Shown one piece after another: positions 1 through 5,308 of a stretch of DNA of 5,308 nucleotides. Numbering within the stretch: the first letter of the stretch is position 1; each line of letters starts with the position of its first letter. A program made the translations under genes and the position numbers. Below the pieces are notes generated by a model, which had not been told where the DNA came from, made no database searches, and saw only the letters and a list, made by a program, of their open reading frames with translations. Source of the DNA: Prevotella sp. (GTDB taxonomy: Bacteria > Bacteroidota > Bacteroidia > Bacteroidales > Bacteroidaceae). The stretch spans positions 1 through 5,308 of the forward strand of contig JAEENF010000191.1 in the NCBI GenBank assembly GCA_016283605.1, given 5' to 3'.

Positions 1-403
1 CATGCTGTATCATGCCTGTACAGCAGGGAATCAGGTCGCGGTTGTCAAGCATCTTAAAGAAGATTTGCGATGAGATGTCATACGGATAGTTACCCGTCAG
101 CACAAACTGCTGACCGTCAAACACCTGACGAAGATCCATACGCAGGAAATCTTCACCCAGAATGTTTTCGCGAAGCTTGGGAAAGTGTTCGTTCAGGTAT
201 GCCACACTCTCGCGGTCAATCTCGACGACCTTGAAGGGACGGGGCTTTTCTACAAGATACTGCGTCATGACACCCATTCCAGGGCCAACCTCCAGTACAG
301 GCAAGTCTGGGCAGGCGTCTACCGTGTCAGCTATGCGCTTGGCTATCGACAGGTCGGTCAGGAAGTGCTGTCCGAGGTTCTTCTTAGGTCGTACTTGTTT
401 CAT
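1..403 (-). CDS. rsmA: RsmA/KsgA 16S rRNA adenine dimethyltransferase, N-terminal part (runs off left edge)
   Basis: This enzyme uses S-adenosylmethionine to dimethylate two adjacent adenines (A1518 and A1519 in E. coli numbering) near the 3' end of 16S rRNA during small-subunit assembly. Translating the minus strand from position 403 gives 134 residues, about half of the usual 260-275, before the window ends. Visible family signatures, in order: PKKNLGQHFL (residues 7-15), the SAM-binding motif I LEVGPGMGVMTQ (37-48), the acidic EID that contacts the cofactor ribose (61-63), GEDFLRMDL (83-91), and the catalytic NxPY motif as GNYPYDIS (104-111). I chose ATG 403 because MKQVRPKK lines up with the usual short N-terminus of the family; an ATG two codons upstream (409) is possible. 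The start lies inside the end of purN, so translation is probably coupled. Identification is firm; the C-terminal half is unseen. Confidence 0.95.
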   Translation of the reverse strand, partial: MKQVRPKKNLGQHFLTDLSIAKRIADTVDACPDLPVLEVGPGMGVMTQYLVEKPRPFKVVEIDRESVAYLNEHFPKLRENILGEDFLRMDLRQVFDGQQFVLTGNYPYDISSQIFFKMLDNRDLIPCCTGMIQH

Positions 404-983
404 ACTCATGCAATTGGACGCGTATCACTTTTTCCACAATCTCTGGGAAGTACTTCATTTCCAGTTTGTGCTCCTTGGCGGCAATATCGTCGACAGTGTC
501 GTCAGGACTCAGCGCCACACGATACTGGGCAATAATTTCGCCTGAGTCGCAGACTGGCGTCACATAGTGTACTGTCATACCCGTCTCCGTCTCGCCGGCA
601 GCCTTCACGGCCTCGTGTACGTGGTGTCCCCACATACCCTTGCCACCGAATTTAGGCAGTAGGGCAGGGTGCAGGTTGACGATACGGCGCGGATAAGCTT
701 CAATCAGGAAGTTGGGGATTAGTGGCAGGAAACCGGCCAGCACAATGAAGTCTATCTGGTGCTCCTTCATCAGTGGCATCATGAATACCTCGTCGTTCAG
801 CTGTGCCTTGGGCACGACAGCCGTAGCCACGCCTAAGTTCTGAGCCCTGACCAGTGCGTAGGCATCGGCCTTGTTGCTGATAACCAGTTCACAGTTGACG
901 TCATCGCTACCCTGAAAGTAACGTATCAGATTCTCACAGTTGGTGCCACTGCCCGACACGAATATCGCGATATTTCTTTTCAT
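384..983 (-). CDS. purN: PurN, phosphoribosylglycinamide formyltransferase (GAR transformylase)
   Basis: PurN is the cytoplasmic enzyme that moves a formyl group from 10-formyltetrahydrofolate to glycinamide ribonucleotide in de novo purine synthesis. The product is 199 residues, a normal length. Visible family features: the substrate phosphate loop VSGSGTNCENL (9-19), SNKADAYAL (36-44), the VLAGFLPLI folate-side segment (81-89), and the active-site stretch IVNLHPALLPKF (101-112), in which Asn103 and His105 correspond to the E. coli catalytic Asn and His. The catalytic Asp is Asp146 in PVCDSGEII. The segment after the active site (GGKGMWGHHVHEAV, 113-126) is longer than in E. coli PurN. It is the first gene of a minus-strand unit with its own promoter 18 bases upstream, and it overlaps rsmA by 20 bases. 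The ATG at 983 gives the expected N-terminus MKRNIAIFVSGSG. There is no clear ribosome-binding site, as is common in Bacteroidetes. Confidence 0.96.
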   Translation of the reverse strand: MKRNIAIFVSGSGTNCENLIRYFQGSDDVNCELVISNKADAYALVRAQNLGVATAVVPKAQLNDEVFMMPLMKEHQIDFIVLAGFLPLIPNFLIEAYPRRIVNLHPALLPKFGGKGMWGHHVHEAVKAAGETETGMTVHYVTPVCDSGEIIAQYRVALSPDDTVDDIAAKEHKLEMKYFPEIVEKVIRVQLHEYETSTT

Positions 984-1000
984 CTTTGTTGTTTTGACTG

Positions 1001-1008
1001 CAAAGGTA
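1001..1008 (-). promoter_or_regulatory. Bacteroidetes-type -7 element for purN-rsmA
   Basis: Read on the minus strand, these bases are TACCTTTG, an exact match to the Bacteroidetes -7 consensus TAnnTTTG. Seventeen bases separate the box from the purN ATG, so the leader should be only about 13-14 bases. The expected -33 position (about 1028-1031) reads poorly against TTTG, so this promoter may be weaker or need help. It faces away from the promoter at 1060-1090; the two boxes are 74 bases apart. Confidence 0.65.
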
Positions 1009-1059
1009 AGAATAAATTAGGAATTAGAAGACACTCTCGCTCGAAAATTCAAAAAATAT

Positions 1060-1090
1060 TTTGCATTTTCCTCGCTTATTCGTATCTTTG
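1060..1090 (+). promoter_or_regulatory. Full Bacteroidetes promoter for the flippase-like gene, very close to the start codon
   Basis: A -33 element TTTG (1060-1063) is followed by a 19-base spacer and a -7 element TATCTTTG (1083-1090). This is a near-ideal match to the Bacteroidetes housekeeping sigma factor consensus. Only eight bases lie between the -7 box and the ATG at 1099. If transcription begins three to four bases after the box, the leader is about five or six bases, too short for a Shine-Dalgarno site. The start site is inferred from consensus, not measured. Confidence 0.8.
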
Positions 1091-1098
1091 CAGACGCA

Positions 1099-2085
1099 AT
1101 GAAGACGAGCAGTGTAATATTGAAGATACTGATGCCGCTGGTATTGGGTGCGGGCATCCTCTATTGGATGTACCGTGGCGAAGACTGGCAGACCATCATC
1201 CACGTCGCAACCGACGAGATGGACTGGACGTGGATGCTGCTCTCGTTCCCCTTTGGCATATTGGCTCAGATGTTCCGTGGCTGGCGCTGGCGTCAGACGC
1301 TGGAACCTGTGGGCGAACATCCTCGCCATTCCGTAAGCATTCACAGCATCTTCGTGTCCTATGCCGCCTCGCTGGTGGTGCCAAGGGTAGGCGAGTTTAC
1401 GCGCTGCGGCGTGCTGAACCGCTACGACGGCGTGTCGTTCCCCAAGGCGTTGGGTACCGTGGTTACTGAGCGCGCCATCGACTCACTGCTGGTTATGGGT
1501 ATCACGGCCTTGGTGCTGCTGTTGGAGATGAGTACCTTCGGCATGTTCTTCCGCAAGACGGGCACCAACTTGCAGTCCATCCTTGGTGGCTTCTCGTGGG
1601 CAGGCTATCTGGTGGTAGCCATCTGCGGCCTTGCCATCCTTATTCTGCTGCATTTCCTGTTGCACAAGCTCTCAATCTACGATAAGGTTCGTGCGACGCT
1701 CACAGGTATCTGGCAGGGCGTCATCTCGCTAAAGGACGTGCGCAACATCCCGTTGTTCGTGTTCTTCACCCTGGCCATTTGGCTGAGCTATTTCCTGCAC
1801 TACTACCTCACCTTCTTCTGCTTCGACTTCACTGCCGACTTAGGGTTAGGCTGCGCACTCGTCACCTTCATCGTCGGCTCCATAGCCGTCATCGTGCCCA
1901 CGCCCAACGGTGCCGGCCCCTGGCACTTTGCCGTCAAGACCATGCTCATCCTCTATGGCGTGGCTGACGAAAAGGCCCTCTATTTCGTGCTCATCGTCCA
2001 TACCGTCCAAACCCTTCTTGTCGTCGTCCTCGGCATCTATGCCTGGCTGGCCCTGAACTTCACGACAGTCAGGAAAACAAAATGA
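1099..2085 (+). CDS. Flippase-like integral membrane protein (lysylphosphatidylglycerol synthase TM / UPF0104 family)
   Basis: The 328-residue product is almost entirely hydrophobic, with about eight likely membrane segments (roughly 8-25, 45-59, 83-95, 129-150, 168-188, 217-241, 248-268 and 295-320). It carries the hallmarks of the family that includes the membrane half of MprF and archaeal AglD: PRVGEFTR (95-102), GTVVTERAID (119-128) and the late loop PTPNGAGPWHF (267-277). MprF flips aminoacylated phosphatidylglycerol across the membrane. This protein has only the membrane part and no synthase domain, so its substrate cannot be told; a lipid or lipid-linked sugar is a reasonable guess. 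The usual family length is 300-350, so it looks intact. The start is fixed by the MKTSSVILKILMPLVLG N-terminus; the next ATG (codon 12) would cut into the first membrane segment. It is transcribed divergently from purN and its promoter nearly touches the ATG. No gene follows closely on the same transcript, since the permease has its own promoter. Confidence 0.88.
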   Translation: MKTSSVILKILMPLVLGAGILYWMYRGEDWQTIIHVATDEMDWTWMLLSFPFGILAQMFRGWRWRQTLEPVGEHPRHSVSIHSIFVSYAASLVVPRVGEFTRCGVLNRYDGVSFPKALGTVVTERAIDSLLVMGITALVLLLEMSTFGMFFRKTGTNLQSILGGFSWAGYLVVAICGLAILILLHFLLHKLSIYDKVRATLTGIWQGVISLKDVRNIPLFVFFTLAIWLSYFLHYYLTFFCFDFTADLGLGCALVTFIVGSIAVIVPTPNGAGPWHFAVKTMLILYGVADEKALYFVLIVHTVQTLLVVVLGIYAWLALNFTTVRKTK

Positions 2086-2097
2086 GGATGCGCCATC

Positions 2098-2139
2098 TCA
2101 TCCCTCATCCCTCATCCTTCATCCCTCATCCCTCACCCC
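2098..2139 (+). repeat. Six tandem heptamers, unit TCATCCC
   Basis: Six head-to-tail copies of a 7-base unit occupy the intergenic space between the flippase-like gene and the permease. Copies 1, 2, 4 and 5 are exact TCATCCC; copy 3 is TCATCCT and copy 6 is TCACCCC. The tract begins 12 bases after the stop codon and ends 18 bases before the permease -33 element. The strand is pyrimidine-rich, so an RNA copy would not fold on itself. The array is prone to slippage; because it is outside a coding region, copy-number change would alter spacing, not reading frame. Confidence 0.9.
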
Positions 2140-2143
2140 CTCT

Positions 2144-2166
2144 TTTTCCAAAGATTATTTGGAGAA
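2144..2166. promoter_or_regulatory. Dyad overlapping the permease -33 element (possible operator)
   Basis: The arms TCCAAA (2147-2152) and TTTGGA (2158-2163) are perfect inverted repeats around GATTA. Allowing one T-G pair, the symmetry extends to 2144 and 2166. The right arm contains the TTTG of the -33 element, so a dimeric regulator bound here would compete with RNA polymerase. It is too AT-rich and lacks a following T-tract, so it does not look like a terminator. The function is inferred from position only, and a dyad this short can arise by chance. Confidence 0.35.
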
Positions 2167-2189
2167 TAGTAATAAAATCCGTACCTTTG
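2158..2189 (+). promoter_or_regulatory. Bacteroidetes promoter for the purine permease
   Basis: TTTG (2158-2161), a 20-base spacer and TACCTTTG (2182-2189) match the Bacteroidetes -33/-7 consensus. The ATG lies 29 bases after the -7 box, giving a leader of about 25 bases that is AT-rich and has no strong Shine-Dalgarno sequence. The leader is too short to hold a purine riboswitch, so any purine control should act at initiation. Confidence 0.78.
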
Positions 2190-2218
2190 TCGAAAATTAT
2201 TAAAATCAATGTAATAAG

Positions 2219-3526
2219 ATGTTAGAAAAACTATTCGGATTTGATTCCTCCACAATGACTTTGCGCAAGGAGGTGATTGGTGGCATTACCACTTTCTTAA
2301 CGATGGCTTATATCCTGGCTGTCAATCCCAGTATCCTTTCTGCCACGGGCATGGATGCCGGTGCCGTGTTTACCACAACATGTATTTCGGCAGTAGTAGC
2401 TACCTTGGTGATGGCTGTTTATGCCAAGTTGCCCTTTGCGCTGGCTCCTGGCATGGGACTGAACGCCTTCTTTGCCTTCACCGTGGTGCTTACGATGGGT
2501 TATTCGTGGCAGTTTGCGCTGACAGCTGTGATGATTGAGGGGCTTATCTTCATCCTGTTGACGGTGACGGGGCTGCGCCAGCATATTGTGAATGCCATCC
2601 CGTTGGTGATGCGCCGTGCCATCAGTCCCGGCATCGGACTGTTCATCGCCTTCGTGGGACTGAAGGGTGCCGGTATCGTCACCTCGTCGGAATCGACGTT
2701 CATCACGCTTGGTAATCTGCACGATCCTGCCGTGCTGCTGAGCATCTTTGGCATCATTCTGACGTCGGTACTGCTGGTGCGGGGCGTTACAGGTGCACTG
2801 CTCATCGGTATTCTGGTGACTACCGTCGCGGGCATTCCCATTGGCGTTACCAATTATTCTGGCATCATGTCGGCGCCTCCCTCCATCAGCCCTATCTTCA
2901 TGCAGTTCGAGTGGCACAATGTATTCACGGTCGATATGGTTGTGGTGGTGCTTACCTTCCTGTTTATCGATATGTTCGATACCATCGGAACGCTGATTGG
3001 TGTGTCGAACCGGGCAGGTATGGTGGACGACAACGGTAACGTGAAGAATCTGAACCAGGCTTTCATGGCTGATGCTATCGGAACGACGGTAGGTGCTATG
3101 CTGGGCACCTCGACGGTGACGACCTACGTAGAGAGTGCGTCGGGTGTGAATGTGGGCGGACGTTCTGGCGTGACCAGTCTTACCACCGCGGTCTGCTTTG
3201 CCGTGGCATTGCTCTTCGCACCGCTGTTCCTCGCCATTCCTGCACAGGCTACGGCCGCAGCACTCATCCTGGTGGGGGTGATGATGATGCACGACATCCG
3301 TAAGGTCGATTTCTCCAACTACGTAACGGCTATCCCCTGCTTCGTCTGCATCGTGCTTATGCCGCTGACCTACAGTATTTCCGACGGTATCCTGATGGGT
3401 GTCATCTCATACGTGTTAATCCATCTGCTGTCTGGAACGTTCAAGGACACCGACGAGCGCAACAACATGAACTGGGCAACCATTCTGCTGGCTGTGCTGT
3501 TCATTTGCCGCTACGCATTCCTGTAG
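2219..3526 (+). CDS. NCS2-family purine base permease (PbuG/AzgA type, guanine/hypoxanthine or adenine)
   Basis: This inner-membrane transporter of the NCS2 (nucleobase-cation symporter 2) family probably brings purine bases into the cell using an ion gradient. The 435-residue length is typical of PbuG-like members, and hydrophobic segments span the protein as expected for the 14-helix fold. Signatures: EVIGGITTFLTMAYIL (18-33), APGMGLNAFFAFTVV (76-90) in the third helix, FLFIDMFDTIGTLIG (247-261) in the eighth, and GTSTVTTYVESASGVNVGGR (296-315) covering the tenth. By analogy with AzgA studies, Asn82, Asp251 and Glu305 are likely substrate-site residues; that mapping is mine and by eye. The start MLEKLFGFD is typical and no in-frame codon upstream competes. 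Which purine it carries cannot be told from sequence alone. It has its own promoter and ends 14 bases before a strong terminator. Salvage import would complement purN nearby, though the two are not in one operon. Confidence 0.93.
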   Translation: MLEKLFGFDSSTMTLRKEVIGGITTFLTMAYILAVNPSILSATGMDAGAVFTTTCISAVVATLVMAVYAKLPFALAPGMGLNAFFAFTVVLTMGYSWQFALTAVMIEGLIFILLTVTGLRQHIVNAIPLVMRRAISPGIGLFIAFVGLKGAGIVTSSESTFITLGNLHDPAVLLSIFGIILTSVLLVRGVTGALLIGILVTTVAGIPIGVTNYSGIMSAPPSISPIFMQFEWHNVFTVDMVVVVLTFLFIDMFDTIGTLIGVSNRAGMVDDNGNVKNLNQAFMADAIGTTVGAMLGTSTVTTYVESASGVNVGGRSGVTSLTTAVCFAVALLFAPLFLAIPAQATAAALILVGVMMMHDIRKVDFSNYVTAIPCFVCIVLMPLTYSISDGILMGVISYVLIHLLSGTFKDTDERNNMNWATILLAVLFICRYAFL

Positions 3527-3540
3527 CAAATCGAACACCC

Positions 3541-3594
3541 AAAAAAGACCGTCTCTTTTGCACAACAGTTGCACAAAGGGACGGTCTTTTTTTT
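3541..3594. terminator. Bidirectional intrinsic terminator between convergent genes
   Basis: The stem starts with six A-T pairs (3541-3546 with 3587-3592). It continues through GACCGTC (3547-3553) with GACGGTC (3580-3586), one G-U pair and four more pairs, then after a bulged C at 3574 closes with TGCA (3559-3562) on TGCA (3570-3573), leaving a seven-base loop. A run of eight T follows on the plus strand (3587-3594), and the leading A-tract gives a T-tract on the minus strand. It therefore serves both the permease, which ends at 3526, and the lipoprotein gene, which ends at 3610. Confidence 0.92.
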
Positions 3595-3609
3595 CCTATA
3601 TAGGTAGCG

Positions 3610-5010
3610 TCACTTGCTGAACCATGAGCTGGGGATGCTTACCCGCTCATCCATCCATTTGGTTGTCGGTTCTACGGCAATCATCATCGGCGCCTCACCT
3701 ACTTTGGGGAACGAAACGGTATATAATCTACCATCCTTGCCGTTGGCACGGAATGTGATATTATTATTGTCGTAGTTCCAGCCAGTAACTTCGAACTCAG
3801 CCAATGCATTGTCGTAATCAATGGTCCCCTGGGTATTGTACATCTTCGTGATGTCGAAGTCCTGACTCTTTACCCACTTTGTGTCGCCGATAATCAACTC
3901 AAAGTCGATAGTACCACCCAAAGCGCGAACGAAAGCCTTTGTCGGAGCCGTGGTAGTACTGATAATCTCGTCGCTTGTCTTAACACCATTTTCGGATGTC
4001 ACTTTATGGGTATAGATGGTATATTCCTCTACATCAACCACCACGTCGTTGAAGTCGAAGTCGCCAATGGCACCCAGGTCTTCAATCATATAACGCTTGG
4101 CGCGGCTGGTCTTCACCTCATACTGGTCCTCAGTGATGATTTTCTCCTGAGGAACATCGGGATTGCCGACAACAGCCAGTACCAGGTCGTTAAAGTCATT
4201 GTCGCTGCCACTGATGGCATCCTCAATACCAATGTACTTGGCAACGTGATTGTCGGCCAGTTCAATATCGTCAAGTTCCAGCTTCACATCCTCAGGAATA
4301 TCAATGTAAACAGCATGACCATTAGTGGTACCGACTGTCGGCAGTTTTTTATTATCTACATCTATCATATTATCCAGATAAATCTCTACAGGTGTGCCCA
4401 CAGGAGCCTCAACCTTGACGCCACGCATGTTGACGGTCTCGCCATTCAGTTTCTTCATGCCATTGACGGTCTGGAAATTGGTGTAGTCCTTCTTGAAAAC
4501 GCATACAGGCTCTTCATCGCCCACCTTCACCATCAGGTCGTAGCGATTGCCGCCACCGCTGAGCAGTGGATAGATATAAAACGTGTTGGCTGGTGCAACC
4601 AATGCGGCATTCTTGCCTACCCATTTTTTCTTCTCAGGCAGATTAATGTTGATGGCATCGAATAAGGCAGCATTCTTTGTAATGCCGCTGAGGATAATGT
4701 CAAAATTCCATACCGTTTTCGAGAACGTATGGTGTTCTAACTCCAAATTCGACACGTCGCCAAAATCGACACCTTTATCTAATATCTCTATGTTGATAGT
4801 AGAGAAGCCACGAGTTGCGAGTCTTTGCTCACCAGAGGCAAAGTCCCATGACTGGGTGGAACTGATCTGGCCATACTTAGCCACAAAACTGCTGGCATAC
4901 GATTCCTTCTGTACATCCTCATACGAAGGAACTGACGGGTCTTTTACACACGAGGCCAAGGTAGCCATTAACCCCAGGCCTGCTGCTAATGCAAATGAAT
5001 ACGCTTTCAT
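3610..5010 (-). CDS. Secreted lipoprotein with two acidic DFND motifs, function unknown
   Basis: The 466-residue product begins with a lipoprotein signal peptide: MKAYSF, a hydrophobic stretch, then the lipobox LASC with Cys21 as the lipidated residue. Residues 36-58 (KESYASSFVAKYGQISSTQSWDF) resemble a short N-terminal motif seen in many Bacteroides and Prevotella surface lipoproteins. Two related acidic motifs follow: IEDAISGSDNDFNDLVLAV (262-280), like DUF4114, and IEDLGAIGDFDFNDVVVDV (309-327), like the LruC/DUF4842 type. Such clustered Asp and Asn could bind calcium, which is inference. There are no transmembrane helices after the signal and no catalytic motif I recognise; the body looks beta-rich. 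The residues after Cys21 (VKDPS) contain only one acidic residue, a weak fit to known Bacteroidetes surface-export signals, so whether it faces outward is open. An AGAGGA lies one base before the ATG, unusually close for a Shine-Dalgarno site. It stands alone, with its own promoter and the shared terminator. Confidence 0.85.
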   Translation of the reverse strand: MKAYSFALAAGLGLMATLASCVKDPSVPSYEDVQKESYASSFVAKYGQISSTQSWDFASGEQRLATRGFSTINIEILDKGVDFGDVSNLELEHHTFSKTVWNFDIILSGITKNAALFDAININLPEKKKWVGKNAALVAPANTFYIYPLLSGGGNRYDLMVKVGDEEPVCVFKKDYTNFQTVNGMKKLNGETVNMRGVKVEAPVGTPVEIYLDNMIDVDNKKLPTVGTTNGHAVYIDIPEDVKLELDDIELADNHVAKYIGIEDAISGSDNDFNDLVLAVVGNPDVPQEKIITEDQYEVKTSRAKRYMIEDLGAIGDFDFNDVVVDVEEYTIYTHKVTSENGVKTSDEIISTTTAPTKAFVRALGGTIDFELIIGDTKWVKSQDFDITKMYNTQGTIDYDNALAEFEVTGWNYDNNNITFRANGKDGRLYTVSFPKVGEAPMMIAVEPTTKWMDERVSIPSSWFSK

Positions 5011-5038
5011 ATCCTCTTAAATTTTATTAATTTCGCTA

Positions 5039-5046
5039 CAAAGATA
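5039..5046 (-). promoter_or_regulatory. Bacteroidetes-type -7 element for the lipoprotein gene
   Basis: The minus strand reads TATCTTTG, an exact fit to TAnnTTTG, 28 bases upstream of the ATG at 5010. The expected -33 region (about 5061-5068) reads GTTTT on the minus strand, only a partial match to TTTG. The flanking DNA is very AT-rich. The predicted leader is about 25 bases. Confidence 0.65.
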
Positions 5047-5308
5047 TAAAATATAAAGTTAAAACATATATAAATTAAGGTTGTTTATCGATTTTTTCAT
5101 TATTTAATATAATTCAAGTGTTGCACTCGCTCAACTTCTTTAACTATTTCAGGAAGTCTAATAATATTGTTTTCAATGTCTGCGGGTATAAGAACTTCCG
5201 ATTCCCTTGGGTGTTATCGTCTTGCGAAGTGTAGGTAGATGATGCTTCAAATGCATCTGAATCATATTAAAGATGGCGCGACGTTTTTTGGCTGCTGGAG
5301 TGGTATAG
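5047..5308. other. Right edge with no supportable gene; short open frames only
   Basis: Positions 5047-5112 are strongly AT-rich upstream DNA. From about 5113 to the edge the base composition is more balanced and coding-like, but no frame is convincing. Minus-strand frames include one open from the edge to a stop at 5173 (44 codons, containing AKKRRAIFNMIQMHLKHHLP), one from 5266 to 5144 (40 codons), and one from 5213 to 5100 (37 codons, containing VLIPADIENNIIRLPEIVKE). On the plus strand an ORF begins at ATG 5239 (MMLQMHLNHIKDG) and is still open at the edge. I do not recognise any of these. The area could hold the tail of a gene, a frameshifted remnant, or no gene. Confidence 0.4.

Noticed and set aside
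162..545. Plus-strand open frames across the purN-rsmA junction
   Set aside because: They lie opposite two well-identified enzymes and show no family features of their own.
2098..2139. CRISPR array
   Set aside because: The units are 7 bases long and directly adjacent with no spacers.
2190..2218. Purine riboswitch in the permease leader
   Set aside because: Only 29 bases separate the -7 box from the ATG and no aptamer-like three-helix fold is present.
2297..3292. Long minus-strand open frame (331 codons) opposite the permease
   Set aside because: Its product is a hydrophilic mix rich in His, Arg and Gln with no domain pattern, exactly what the reverse strand of a membrane protein gene yields. 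The plus strand has clear NCS2 motifs.
4006..4665. Plus-strand open frame (219 codons) opposite the lipoprotein gene
   Set aside because: It is a shadow of the minus-strand lipoprotein frame, with no promoter or recognisable motif; the minus strand has a signal peptide, lipobox and terminator.
5100..5213. Fragment VLIPADI as the tail of a toxin such as a DUF4433/DarT protein
   Set aside because: The resemblance rests on a handful of residues and no upstream domain is visible in frame, so I did not assign it.
5176..5238. Small plus-strand ORF of 20 codons (MSAGIRTSDSLGC...)
   Set aside because: It is very short, has no ribosome-binding site or promoter nearby and no recognisable motif; chance is the simplest explanation.

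Overview
The window looks like chromosomal DNA from a member of the Bacteroidales, most likely Prevotella or a close relative. Three things point there. The promoters have the Bacteroidetes form (TTTG, about 19-20 bases, TAnnTTTG) rather than E. coli -35/-10 boxes. Ribosome-binding sites are mostly absent or weak. The RsmA, PurN, flippase-like and NCS2 proteins have the sequence style of that group, as does the lipoprotein with an 'SFVAKYGQ...QSWDF' start and 'DFND' motifs. This is judged by eye; no search was run.

Layout. Positions 1-983 (minus strand) hold purN (glycinamide ribonucleotide formyltransferase) followed by the 5' part of rsmA/ksgA (16S rRNA adenine dimethyltransferase), which runs off the left edge. 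The two genes overlap by 20 bases and are probably one transcript. Positions 984-1098 are a compact divergent promoter region. Positions 1099-2085 (plus strand) encode an integral membrane protein of the lysylphosphatidylglycerol-synthase transmembrane / flippase-like family, with a promoter so close to the ATG that its mRNA should be nearly leaderless. Positions 2086-2218 are a short intergenic stretch with six tandem TCATCCC-type heptamers, a small dyad and a good promoter. Positions 2219-3526 (plus strand) encode an NCS2-family purine permease of the PbuG/AzgA type. A long hairpin at 3541-3592, with an A-tract on one side and a T-tract on the other, can act as a shared terminator for the permease and the convergent gene. 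Positions 3610-5010 (minus strand) encode a secreted lipoprotein with two acidic DFND motifs. Positions 5011-5308 hold that gene's promoter, AT-rich DNA and only short, unconvincing open frames.

How it fits together. purN makes purines de novo and the NCS2 permease probably imports purine bases, so two of the five genes concern purine supply, though they are on opposite strands and separated by an unrelated membrane protein. The rest is housekeeping (rsmA) and envelope (flippase-like protein, lipoprotein). I see no mobile element, CRISPR array, RNA gene or obvious new multi-gene system. The items most worth a second look are the near-leaderless promoter, the heptamer repeat next to a promoter, the dyads overlapping -33 elements, the two-motif lipoprotein, and the unexplained right edge.
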